From contig JAIRRU010000322.1 of the NCBI GenBank assembly GCA_031255815.1, forward strand, positions 1 through 16,513: a DNA stretch of 16,513 nucleotides, read 5' to 3'. Positions within the stretch are counted from its first letter, which is position 1. The number at the start of each line of letters is the position of its first letter. This document shows, in pieces, positions 6,694-13,639 of the stretch. The position numbers and the translations under genes are program-made. Source of the stretch: Treponema sp. (lineage in GTDB: Bacteria; Spirochaetota; Spirochaetia; Treponematales; Breznakiellaceae). The notes beneath the pieces are model-generated. The model was not told the DNA's origin and did not search any database. It worked only from the letters and a program-made list of their open reading frames with translations.

Positions 6694-8564
6694 TCCCGCC
6701 TCCTCTGAACGGGCGCGACATACTCCAGGCCCAGGGCCTTTACCGATTCTTCGTAGCTCTGGTTTGCGAATATACCCTGAAACATGATCGCCGAAGCGTA
6801 GGGCGCCCACCACTCCCAGGTATTCGCAGCTTCCACAATGATGGAAACCACCACCTGATCTTCCGGCTTGGCATCGTAAGGGGCGTAGGCGGCGAACCAT
6901 GAATGCCAGCGATCCTGAAGCCCCACTTCCCCGGTTCCCGTTTTCCCGGCTATCTCCACCGTTTTTATGTTCAGGGGAAACTGGGCCGTGCCTTCGCTGA
7001 TGACCCCCCGCATATCCCGGCGGACGTTTTCAAAAACGCGGGGCTCGATATCGCTTTCGTGGAGCAGGGACGGGCGGATGCTCTGTTCCACCGCGCCGGA
7101 AACAGGATCCCGCACCTCTTTTAGTATATGGGGGCGGTAAACCTTTCCGTCATTGATCACCATACAGACCATATTGGCCATCTGTATCGGGGTAACCAGG
7201 GTATAACCCTGGCCAATAGACATGTTCATCGTATCGCCGCCAAGCCAGCGTTCATGAAAACGCCGATCCTTCCACTGGGGGGTGGGGATGAAACCGGGAA
7301 TTTCACCGGGAAGATCGATGCCCGTGGCTTCCCCTAAACCGTATTCCTTTGCGTAGAAAACGATCCGTTCCACCCCCAGGTAATCCCTTCCCACCATCCA
7401 GTAATAGATATCGCAGGACTGGGCCATGGCCTGGTGCAGGTTGAGCCTTCCGTGACCGGGACGGCGGATATGGCAGCGCCACTGCCGGTTGCCGTAGCTT
7501 ATCTCCCCCTGGCAGTTGATGGTCTGATCCGGCGAAAAGGCGTTTTCCGCGAGGATGCCGCTGGTCATGACAATTTTGAAAGTGGAGGCCGGAGGGTAAC
7601 TGGACTGTATCGCCCGGTTAAGGAAAGGTTTTTCGGGAGCGTTAAGGAGGGCCTGATATTCAGCGCCCAGGGCGCCCTGGCTGAAAATACCGGGATCGTA
7701 CCAAGGGTACGATACCATGGCGAGGACTTCTCCGTCCGGCCGCATTACCACTACCGCCCCCATCCGGTTCCCCAGGGCTTTTTCCGCCAGAAGCTGAATG
7801 GAACTGTCGATGGTTAGCACCAGGTTCTTTCCCGTAACAGGGGGTTCCCGGGTATTGTTTTCGTCCCCGGCAATGCGCCGTCCCCGGACATCCACGATAC
7901 GGGTTTCCCTCCCGGCTTTTCCCCGGAGTATCGAATCGTACTGCCGTTCAATCCCGGCCTTGCCGATTAGGTCTCCCTGCTGGTAGCCCTGGTTGTACAG
8001 CATGGTCAGCTCGTCCCGGGTTATATCGCCCACATAGCCCAGAACATGGGAAAGGCTTCCCGTATTGGCATAGTTCCGCATGGGCTTTGACTGCCAGGAA
8101 AGGCCCGGCAGGGTATCCACGTTTTCCGCGAGGGCAGCAATGATATTAAAGGGGACATTCGCGGCAATTTCTATGGGATGGTAGAGATAGTAATACTGTG
8201 CGGGTATCTGACGGTCAATCTGTTCCCTTGGTATTTCCAGGATCCGGGCAACCCTGCCGATAAGATCGGACAGATCGCCCCTGGGCACTTCCGCCGGAGT
8301 TATGCTTACCGCGAAAGAATCGGTGTTCATCACTAGGGGGCTGGTAAAGCCGCGGTCGTAAATTTCCCCCCGCTGGGCCGGTATGATCGTGGTTCTGCGG
8401 GCGATGTTTTGCGCCCGGGAACGGTAAAGCTCCCCGCTTAAAATCTGCATACTGAAAAGCCTTACCGTGTAGATAATGAAGATCAGAATAAAGACCGCCC
8501 TTAGAATATGTATTCGCGCTTCGGGGCGTTCGTCGCCCTGGTCTACCGGTTCCATAAGGGACAT
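6690..8564 (-). CDS. mrdA: Penicillin-binding protein 2, class B transpeptidase of the elongasome
   Basis: This transpeptidase cross-links the glycan made by RodA. It has 624 residues, a membrane anchor at about 21-40, and a pedestal/dimerisation region (about 55-240, with RGEIYDR at 65-71). The catalytic domain (about 245-600) has the triads STFK (nucleophile S327, K330), SCD (383-385) and KTG (541-543). The SxD form of the second motif is normal for PBP2. C351 and C364, the GHG histidine H371 and C384 lie where E. coli PBP2 has a zinc site, as I recall, so a metal site is likely. The start at 8564 shares one base with the mreD stop (TGATG) and has a strong GGAGG ribosome site. The C-terminus overlaps rodA by 4 bp. 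RodA-PBP2 pairing in one operon is classical. Confidence 0.97.
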   Translation of the reverse strand: MSLMEPVDQGDERPEARIHILRAVFILIFIIYTVRLFSMQILSGELYRSRAQNIARRTTIIPAQRGEIYDRGFTSPLVMNTDSFAVSITPAEVPRGDLSDLIGRVARILEIPREQIDRQIPAQYYYLYHPIEIAANVPFNIIAALAENVDTLPGLSWQSKPMRNYANTGSLSHVLGYVGDITRDELTMLYNQGYQQGDLIGKAGIERQYDSILRGKAGRETRIVDVRGRRIAGDENNTREPPVTGKNLVLTIDSSIQLLAEKALGNRMGAVVVMRPDGEVLAMVSYPWYDPGIFSQGALGAEYQALLNAPEKPFLNRAIQSSYPPASTFKIVMTSGILAENAFSPDQTINCQGEISYGNRQWRCHIRRPGHGRLNLHQAMAQSCDIYYWMVGRDYLGVERIVFYAKEYGLGEATGIDLPGEIPGFIPTPQWKDRRFHERWLGGDTMNMSIGQGYTLVTPIQMANMVCMVINDGKVYRPHILKEVRDPVSGAVEQSIRPSLLHESDIEPRVFENVRRDMRGVISEGTAQFPLNIKTVEIAGKTGTGEVGLQDRWHSWFAAYAPYDAKPEDQVVVSIIVEAANTWEWWAPYASAIMFQGIFANQSYEESVKALGLEYVAPVQRRRE

Positions 8565-9088
8565 CAGATACCTCCTTCGGGAGCCCGCTGCGGATCCGTG
8601 CCCAGAAGCAGGGGCTGGAAAAGCCGCAGAAGGCCAAAGAGTAAAGGCGCGGAAAGGCTGTTAAGCATAAGTTCTACCCATAAAATCGGGGCAAAAAGGG
8701 GATACGCGGGAACCGCTTTGTTGAGCAGTAAATGTAACAGAAACAGAAACGCCGCTTTAAGGAGGGTAGCGGCCGCGCAGAGGATCATGGGGAGGAATAC
8801 CGCGTCCAGGAAGAAAGCCCCTTTCAAAAGGCCGGTTAGGGCGCCCAGCAGGGTTCTGATAAAGGTGTTAAGCCCCAAAGGCGCGCCGGAGATAAAATCC
8901 AGAAAAAGCCCCGAAAAAAACCCGCTCAGCTGCCCCGTCATGGTACCGTTGACGAAGGCGCAGTAGACCAGTATTCCCAGGGCCAGATCCGGAACCGCGT
9001 GGTACAGGGCCAAATGGGACAGCAGGGTTGACTGGAGAAGGGCCGCCACCAGGGTAAAAATTGCAGTCCATATAACGTTTTTAGCCAT
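8564..9088 (-). CDS. mreD: MreD, rod-shape-determining membrane protein
   Basis: MreD is a small inner-membrane member of the elongasome that partners MreC. The product has 174 residues and about five hydrophobic segments (roughly 5-28, 33-50, 54-90, 98-123 and 131-160). It carries the characteristic stretch GFFSGLFLDFISGAPLGLNTF (56-76), with the G-x3-G-x3-D and S-G-x-P-L-G pattern of the family. The ATG at 9088 lies 8 bp inside the end of mreC, behind a GGAAGGGG purine run that serves as ribosome site. The stop shares a base with the pbp2 start. Sequence identity in this family is always low, so the call rests on the motif, topology and position between mreC and pbp2. Confidence 0.93.
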   Translation of the reverse strand: MAKNVIWTAIFTLVAALLQSTLLSHLALYHAVPDLALGILVYCAFVNGTMTGQLSGFFSGLFLDFISGAPLGLNTFIRTLLGALTGLLKGAFFLDAVFLPMILCAAATLLKAAFLFLLHLLLNKAVPAYPLFAPILWVELMLNSLSAPLLFGLLRLFQPLLLGTDPQRAPEGGI

Positions 9089-9992
9089 CCCCTTCCCCCG
9101 CTTCCGGGCTTTCCCCGCCGGGCGTTTCCGGATCGCTTGTCTTCGGATTGATTACAAAGACATACTCAAGCCGGGAAAAATCGACCGCCGGTTCAAGCTC
9201 CACTTCCATGGATATTTCGTATTCCCGGTAGTTTATCTTGTTTACCCGGCCGACGATTATGCCGGAGGGATATACGCCGCCCATACCGTTGCTGACGATA
9301 AGATCCCCGTAGTTTATTTCGTCCCGGGCCCGCTTGTTTATAAACTGCATCCGTAAAGGGATATCGGGATTCCCCTGGCCTTCCACGATTCCCTCGTAAC
9401 GGGAAACGGCCAGGCGGGACGAGACAAAGGAATTGGCATCGTAAAGGGGCATTACCAGGCTTTCAAACTGCCCCGCCTGTATAACCTTTCCCACCAGCCC
9501 CTGCACGCCGTTTTGCCAGGCGATAACCGCCATGTTATTCGCCACTCCCGAATACTTCCCCTTGTTGATAACCAGGGCCGAAAAAAGGTTGTCCGGATCC
9601 CGCCCGATAAGTTCCGCCGGAATATGGCGGTAACTGAGGGATTGGGAGAAATTAAGCTGTTCCCGGAGGCGGGCGTTTTCCTGGAGGATCTCCGCCGCGT
9701 TCCGTTCCAGCTGCTCGTAGCGGGTAACCCGCTCCATCAGTTCGTTGTATTCCCGGTTCAGGCTGGCAAGCTCCCGGACGGACAGCGCCATCCGGGAAAC
9801 CCGGGAAGAAATTTCATAGATCCCCCCCCGCATGCCGGAAAAGACGGACAGCCCCATGTCTCTAAAATCAACGGTGGAACCGCGGGTGGAAAAAAGCAGC
9901 ATGGAAAATGAAACCAGCGCCAAAGCGGCAAACACATACGAAACCGCGCCCAGACGGACCCTGGACCGTTTTCTCTTTTCCCCAACAGCCAT
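9081..9992 (-). CDS. mreC: MreC, periplasmic rod-shape-determining protein
   Basis: MreC links cytoplasmic MreB filaments to the wall synthases by binding PBP2. The 303-residue protein has a basic N-terminus (KRKRSRVR), one transmembrane segment at about 15-35, and a periplasmic helix/coiled coil at about 72-118. The beta-barrel MreC domain (about 120-282) includes GLVGKV (165-170), DANSFVSSRL (185-194) and the conserved GD-IVSNGMGGVYPSG-IVG stretch (229-248). The last 20 residues are a Pro/Gly/Glu tail beyond the family domain. The ATG at 9992 is only 6 bp after the mreB stop and has no clear ribosome site, so it likely depends on coupling to mreB translation. Its end overlaps mreD by 8 bp. 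Confidence 0.96.
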   Translation of the reverse strand: MAVGEKRKRSRVRLGAVSYVFAALALVSFSMLLFSTRGSTVDFRDMGLSVFSGMRGGIYEISSRVSRMALSVRELASLNREYNELMERVTRYEQLERNAAEILQENARLREQLNFSQSLSYRHIPAELIGRDPDNLFSALVINKGKYSGVANNMAVIAWQNGVQGLVGKVIQAGQFESLVMPLYDANSFVSSRLAVSRYEGIVEGQGNPDIPLRMQFINKRARDEINYGDLIVSNGMGGVYPSGIIVGRVNKINYREYEISMEVELEPAVDFSRLEYVFVINPKTSDPETPGGESPEAGEGDG

Positions 9993-9998
9993 AAACCG

Positions 9999-11024
9999 CT
10001 AGTTCAGATCGTCATAAATACTGCGGGTATTGTTGAAACGCTTAACATATTCAAAGTACTTGCCCGCGCCCAGGGCCACACAGTCAAGGGGCGCTTCAGC
10101 CAGAATAACCGGAACCCCTGTTTCTTTAGATATGAGCTTCGGAAGCCCCTTGAGGAGGGAGCCCCCCCCGGTCATCACGATACCCCGCTCTACAATATCC
10201 GCCGCCAGCTCAGGCGGGGTACGCCCCAGGGTGTTTTTTACTTCCTCGATTATCTGGCTTACCGGATCCTTTAACGCTTCCCGCACTTCCACCGAGTCAA
10301 TTTCCAGCCGCCGGGGAAGCCCGGTAATGGCGTCGGTTCCCTTTATCTCCCCCTTTTCGAGAGTCTTGTCCGGAGAGGCGTTGCCTATCTCCATCTTGAG
10401 CCGTTCCGCCACGCCGCCCCCGATGATCAGGTTATGGACGCTCCGCACGTGACGGATAATGGCCTCGTCGAACTTGTCCCCGCCCAGGCGTATGGCGTTG
10501 GTTACCACCATGCCCCCCAGGGAGATTACCGATGTCTCCGTGGTACCCCCGCCGATATCGCAGATCATGTGGCCCGCGGGTTCAAAGATGGGGATGCCCG
10601 CCCCGATGGCCGCCCCCAGGCTCTCCTCGATAACAATGACCTCCCGGGCGCCTGCCTTGTAGGCGCTTTCCTCTACGGCGCGGCGTTCCACCGCGGTGGT
10701 GCAGGAAGGGACGCCGATGACCATTCTGGGCTTTATAAAGTGGTAACGGGGCAGCACCCTGGATATAAAATAGCGGAGCATTTTCTCCACCGACTCAATG
10801 TCCGCGATAACCCCGTCCTGCATAGGCCGTATGGCGATAATGTTTTCCGGGGTCTTCCAGAGCATCCGCTTGGCGTCCGCCCCTACCGCTACCAGTTTCT
10901 TGGTGCCCCTTTCGACAGCCACCACCGAAGGTTCGTTTAGTACAATGCTTTTCCCCCGTATGTAGATGAGGGTGTTACAGGTCCCTAAATCTATGCCAAT
11001 ATCTGAAGAGCTTCTTCCAAACAT
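9999..11024 (-). CDS. mreB: MreB, actin-like rod-shape cytoskeletal protein
   Basis: MreB forms membrane-bound filaments that orient lateral wall synthesis. The product has 341 residues, the usual length. Actin-fold nucleotide motifs are clear: phosphate 1 [12 protein letters not shown] (11-22), phosphate 2 CDIGGGTTE (155-163), and adenosine loop [10 protein letters not shown] (285-294). An upstream in-frame ATG exists at 11081, but the start at 11024 is preferred. It has GGGAGGA seven bases upstream and gives the normal MFG...DIGIDLGT N-terminus; the extra 19 residues would be encoded within the leader hairpin. The usual IEEPMAAAIGAG segment reads [12 protein letters not shown] (132-143). 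The N-terminus before the first strand is short, so there is no obvious amphipathic membrane helix. It is separated from the TPR gene by a 90-bp structured leader. Confidence 0.98.
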   Translation of the reverse strand: MFGRSSSDIGIDLGTCNTLIYIRGKSIVLNEPSVVAVERGTKKLVAVGADAKRMLWKTPENIIAIRPMQDGVIADIESVEKMLRYFISRVLPRYHFIKPRMVIGVPSCTTAVERRAVEESAYKAGAREVIVIEESLGAAIGAGIPIFEPAGHMICDIGGGTTETSVISLGGMVVTNAIRLGGDKFDEAIIRHVRSVHNLIIGGGVAERLKMEIGNASPDKTLEKGEIKGTDAITGLPRRLEIDSVEVREALKDPVSQIIEEVKNTLGRTPPELAADIVERGIVMTGGGSLLKGLPKLISKETGVPVILAEAPLDCVALGAGKYFEYVKRFNNTRSIYDDLN

Positions 11025-11071
11025 ATTCCTCCCGCACCCCGGCGGCGACGCCCGGATATTTTGTGTTGTTA

Positions 11072-11104
11072 GCCGGTTCAAAACCCGGCGGATCCTGAAC
11101 CGGC
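11072..11104 (-). promoter_or_regulatory. Hairpin(s) in the mreB leader
   Basis: GCCGGTTCA (11072-11080) and TGAACCGGC (11096-11104) form a perfect 9-bp stem with a 15-base loop, between the TPR stop and the mreB start. The left arm can instead pair its GCCGG (11072-11076) with CCGGC at 11085-11089, giving a 5-bp stem with an 8-base loop. The two folds exclude each other. No T-run follows on the minus strand, so this is not a standard terminator. It might be an RNA-level control element, a weak attenuator or a processing site. It contains CAAAACCCGGCGG (11079-11091), shared exactly with the gap at 2670-2682. Confidence 0.5.
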
Positions 11105-11108
11105 TTTC

Positions 11109-11119
11109 ATTATATTATA
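11109..11119 (-). promoter_or_regulatory. Candidate -10 region for mreB
   Basis: On the minus strand the sequence reads TATAATATAAT, two overlapping perfect -10 hexamers, spanning the stop codon of the TPR gene. No convincing -35 lies 16-18 bp upstream (GCAGGC or CCCGTT at 17 bp), and there is no TGn extension. It may be a weak or activator-dependent internal promoter giving an mreB leader of roughly 80 bases that includes the hairpin. AT-rich chance is possible. Confidence 0.3.
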
Positions 11120-12098
11120 TATTGAGCCGTAAACGGGCCTGCGTATGGGCCGGATCTATCCGTACCGCCCGCCGCCATTCAGCCCGCGCCCGGGTCGTAT
11201 CCCCCCTGGCAGCGTACAATTCACCCAACTGGTAATGCGCTTCGGCGTTTTCACTGTTCTCGTCCAGGACAAGCAGGTACTGGGCCTCCGCCTCTTCGCC
11301 GGCTCCTTCCCCCGCCAGGATTTGCCCTAAAAGGAGCCGGGCGGCAAGCACCGACCAGGAATCCCGGGATGTCTCAACGCAGCGGAAAAGATACGCCTTC
11401 GCCGGCGAAGGTTCCCCCAGGGCAATGTAGGAACGGGCAATGGAAAGCAGGAGCAGATCCGAAGGCCCCTTTTCCTCAATGCCATCCCCTTCCCCTTCCG
11501 GTACAGCGCGGGCGGAGAAAGGGGCCAGGGCCAGGGTAAAGGCCGCCACGCTGCTCCGGTAATCGCGCAGGGCCGCGTAGGACAGCCCCAGGTACTCCGG
11601 AATATCCCGGGCGGCATAGGAGAAGGCCCTGGCCTGTTCCAAAAATTTTACCGCCAGATCGGCAAAAACCGCTCCCTTATAATAATACGCTTTACCTAAA
11701 ACATAATAGACCCTGCCGTTATTGTCGTTGGTTTTGGCAATAAGGGCCTTCCGCAAAGACCAGATGCACTCGTCGATGTAGGACATCGTGTCGGAGCTGT
11801 TTATCTGGCTGATGCCGAGCTGGTAGGCGGAAAAACCGTGGATGGTAAGGAGAAAATAGTCCAGGGGCCTCTGGTAAAGTTCCGCCTTGCTCAGCTCAAA
11901 GGCGTCCCGGTAGGAGCCGTCTTCCCAGAGCCGCAGGAGATCCTTCTGCATATCCCCCCTCTTGTTTTTAAGATTCATAACAAGAGGCAGAGTCCCTCCG
12001 GCCAGCATGAACAGAACCAGGATGATAACAACGCGCCACAGAACCTTAACTTGGCGAACACGCGAACGATAACCGGAGTAATTACGATCCCTGACCAT
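11115..12098 (-). CDS. Membrane-anchored TPR protein upstream of mreB
   Basis: This 327-residue protein has a very basic N-terminus (R3, R5, R11, R13, R15, K18) and one hydrophobic segment at about 22-41. By the positive-inside rule the rest should be outside the cytoplasm. TPR-type helical repeats follow at about 129-160, 165-196, 215-246, 251-283 and 284-317; the last two are the clearest (AEAHYQLGELYAARGD). An acidic loop EGEGDGIEEKG interrupts them at about 201-211. No ribosome site precedes the ATG at 12098, but a promoter ends only a few bases upstream, so the mRNA may be nearly leaderless. The gene is first in the minus-strand elongation cluster, 90 bp before mreB. A scaffold role for the RodA-PBP2 machinery is an inference from position. 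No enzymatic motif is seen. Confidence 0.85.
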   Translation of the reverse strand: MVRDRNYSGYRSRVRQVKVLWRVVIILVLFMLAGGTLPLVMNLKNKRGDMQKDLLRLWEDGSYRDAFELSKAELYQRPLDYFLLTIHGFSAYQLGISQINSSDTMSYIDECIWSLRKALIAKTNDNNGRVYYVLGKAYYYKGAVFADLAVKFLEQARAFSYAARDIPEYLGLSYAALRDYRSSVAAFTLALAPFSARAVPEGEGDGIEEKGPSDLLLLSIARSYIALGEPSPAKAYLFRCVETSRDSWSVLAARLLLGQILAGEGAGEEAEAQYLLVLDENSENAEAHYQLGELYAARGDTTRARAEWRRAVRIDPAHTQARLRLNI

Positions 12099-12108
12099 GG
12101 CTAGACTG

Positions 12109-12137
12109 ATTTAATACCAATTTTTTTATTAAGTCAA
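12109..12137 (-). promoter_or_regulatory. Sigma-70-type promoter for the TPR-mre operon
   Basis: On the minus strand TTGACT (12137-12132) is followed after exactly 17 bp by TTAAAT (12114-12109), in AT-rich DNA unlike its surroundings. The -35 matches the consensus at five of six positions and the -10 at four of six. The predicted start near 12102 is an A, only about 4 bases before the ATG at 12098, which fits the missing ribosome site. TATTAA two bases upstream is an alternative -10 with a shorter spacer. Confidence 0.6.
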
Positions 12138-12142
12138 TTGAG

Positions 12143-12187
12143 CTTGCTCCAACCCGGTTGGCGCGGGAACCTCCTTTCCGGTGAAAC
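12143..12187. repeat. Intergenic 45-bp near-repeat, copy B
   Basis: This is the partner of the copy at 2663-2707 (31 of 45 identical, no gaps). It lies between the rnpB T-run and the -35 box of the TPR-mre promoter. Its centre CCAAC-CCG-GTTGG is a perfect 5-bp inverted repeat, which copy A lacks. The element could act on rnpB 3' ends, on promoter activity, or simply be a dispersed repeat; its position immediately upstream of the -35 is compatible with an operator. Confidence 0.55.
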
Positions 12188-12193
12188 AAATTG

Positions 12194-12222
12194 AAAAAAA
12201 CGATGAACCGTGAGCCGGGTTC
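12194..12222 (-). terminator. Probable rnpB terminator
   Basis: On the minus strand a run of seven T (12200-12194) directly follows the last P1 base of rnpB. Just before it GAACC (12222-12218) can pair with GGTTC (12209-12205) around an 8-base loop, a modest hairpin four bases from the T-run. This hairpin would use the 3' strand of P1, so termination and folding of the mature RNA would compete. The stem is short, so efficiency is uncertain. Confidence 0.5.
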
Positions 12223-12693
12223 TGTATGGCCGCGGAGGCGGCCCTGGCCGCCATCTGTCTTAGGCCTGACCTTACGGACGGCCTTTGGGACTAACCCCGC
12301 AATCTACCCGCGCTTAACCGGCGGGCCGCCGGCAAGGGGACCCCCTTTCGCGCCGCTTGATTTTGCTCCTGATGAGGCTTGCCGTTTTCCGTTTAACCGG
12401 AATCTTTCCGGCGGCGTTGCCGCCGCCGAGGCGGGCGCTTACCCCGCCATTTCACCCTTACCCCCTGAGACGCAAAAAGCCGAAACCCTCCGGCCCCGGG
12501 AGGCGGTATCCTTTCTGTTGCGCTGTCTGTCGGAAAGCCAATGAATATCCGCCGGCTCTGGGCCGGAAGATTCATACTCTCCGCCCGGGAATTACCCGGC
12601 ATCATGCCCTGCGGAGCCCGGACTTTCCTCGGGAAGGCCGCATGCCCGGAAAACGGGCTTTCCTGCGGCCCCCCGCGGCAGCCTGGTTCATCG
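12201..12693 (-). ncRNA. rnpB: RNase P RNA, bacterial type A
   Basis: This is the catalytic RNA that removes tRNA 5' leaders. On the minus strand the signature blocks occur in order: GAGGAAAGTCCGGGCTCC (ending at about 12613), GCAACAGAAAGGATACCGCC, GTAAGGGTGAAATGGCGG followed by GGTAAGCGCCCGC, GGCAAGCCTCATCAGGAGCAA, and finally CAGATGG and ACAGAACCCGGCT near the 3' end. The ends are set by the P1 helix: CGATGAACC (12693-12685) pairs perfectly with GGTTCATCG (12209-12201). The length of about 493 bases exceeds the E. coli RNA (377), so some peripheral helices must be extended. The 5' end is 8 bp from the zinc-ribbon stop codon and no promoter with both boxes is visible, so it may be processed from a joint transcript. 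Long open frames on both strands here are accidental. Confidence 0.96.
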
Positions 12694-12701
12694 CCGTTTA
12701 C

Positions 12702-13541
12702 TCACTCTTCGTAGTCTATATTAACTTTTTCTTCCTCCTCCTCTTCCTCCTCGTACTCCTCGTCTTCAATATCGTCCAGATCGGAAAGGCTCCCCGCGTC
12801 CTCGGCGTCGAAGAAGTCTTCCTCTTCCTCGGACTCTTCGTAAAAGAGGATCCGGGAACAGTAGGGGCAGAACACGATCTCCTCGCCCAGTCGGACTGAA
12901 TTGGCAAACTGGGCGGGTAAAATCATATGGCAGCCCATACATACCCCGCCTTTGATGGCCACAATACCCCGGCCCATTTTGTTCCGGATGATCCGTTCGA
13001 ATTTGAACAGCACCTCCGAATCCATATCCGGAGTCAGTTCCCTTTCCCGGGCAACCAGGCTGTCTATCTTCGCCTTTTTTTCGGTGATTTCCGCCTCGAT
13101 TCCCGCCCGGCGCTCGGCAAGCTCGGCCTCCTGCTGCTCGATAAGGGCCTGGGTCTGCTTTATCTGTTCGTCCAGATCCGAAATGAGCCGCTCCTCCCGC
13201 TGAAGATCCTTACGGTACTGCTGCTCCTTTTCGGTCGAATCCCGTATTTCCTTGTCCAGAGCCTCGTATTCCCGCTGGGTGCTGATAACATCCATGTTCT
13301 TTTCAGCGTCTTCCCGCATCTTTTCCGCTTCCAATAAAAAGTTCCGGAATTCGTTTTCCGCGGCTTTCGCCTTTTCGTAGTCCTGGTTTTTTTCGATAAA
13401 GGATCGCTTGAGCCGGGAGAGAAGTTCCTCCTGGGTTACAAGCAATTTCGGAATCTCCTGGATATCGTGTTCCAGGCTTATTTTTTCTGAAAGTATATCC
13501 TGCAAGGTTCGCAATTTTTCAAACACATCATCCATCGCCAT
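12702..13541 (-). CDS. Coiled-coil zinc-ribbon protein (COG1579/DUF164 type) with acidic tail
   Basis: This 279-residue protein has a long charged coiled coil at about 5-165, then FERIIRNKMGRGIVAI leading into a C4 zinc ribbon: CMGC (C201, C204) and CPYC (C225, C228). This is the usual layout of COG1579, predicted nucleic-acid-binding proteins of unknown role. Residues from about 235 to the end are overwhelmingly Glu and Asp, including an eight-Glu run near 264-271, which I do not expect in most family members. The start at 13541 is chosen for GGGAG six bases upstream; ATG at 13535 is the alternative. The gene lies between rpoD and rnpB, with its stop 8 bp before the RNase P RNA. Joint transcription of the pair seems likely; a link to RNA metabolism is speculation. 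Confidence 0.9.
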   Translation of the reverse strand: MAMDDVFEKLRTLQDILSEKISLEHDIQEIPKLLVTQEELLSRLKRSFIEKNQDYEKAKAAENEFRNFLLEAEKMREDAEKNMDVISTQREYEALDKEIRDSTEKEQQYRKDLQREERLISDLDEQIKQTQALIEQQEAELAERRAGIEAEITEKKAKIDSLVARERELTPDMDSEVLFKFERIIRNKMGRGIVAIKGGVCMGCHMILPAQFANSVRLGEEIVFCPYCSRILFYEESEEEEDFFDAEDAGSLSDLDDIEDEEYEEEEEEEEKVNIDYEE

Positions 13542-13569
13542 TTACCGCTCCCTTAAAAAACAGATCAAA

Positions 13570-13596
13570 CAAAAACCGGGGCCGCTCCGGCTTTTG
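13570..13596 (-). terminator. Terminator-like hairpin between rpoD and the zinc-ribbon gene
   Basis: On the minus strand CAAAAGCCGG (13596-13587) pairs with CCGGTTTTTG (13579-13570) over ten positions with one G-T wobble, around a 7-base loop. TTTGATC follows. The G+C core with U-rich 3' side resembles an intrinsic terminator after dnaG-rpoD. With only 28 bp left before the zinc-ribbon start and no promoter visible in between, partial read-through is likely. Confidence 0.5.
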
Positions 13597-13639
13597 GAAC
13601 AAACCCGGCTCTTGCGGTTTTCTCTCGCTTTGCCATTAA

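Noticed and set aside
6694..6900. Upstream in-frame extension of rodA starting at 6900
   Set aside because: The extra 69 residues overlap the PBP2 C-terminus and look non-coding. The ATG at 6693 has a good ribosome site and the family N-terminus.
10434..10940. Plus-strand open frame opposite mreB
   Set aside because: It mirrors the strongly conserved MreB core and has no independent coding evidence.
11072..11089. tRNA T-arm-like sequence GGTTCAAAACC
   Set aside because: There is no acceptor, D or anticodon arm around it. It is better explained as part of the mreB leader hairpin.
12143..12187. Copy B of the repeat as an intrinsic terminator for rnpB
   Set aside because: Its CCAAC/GTTGG hairpin is not followed by a T-run on the minus strand, and a T-run already lies upstream at 12194-12200.
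12191..12899. Open frames on both strands over 12191-12899
   Set aside because: The region is the RNase P RNA gene and the end of the zinc-ribbon gene. Conserved rnpB blocks explain it and the frames are accidental.
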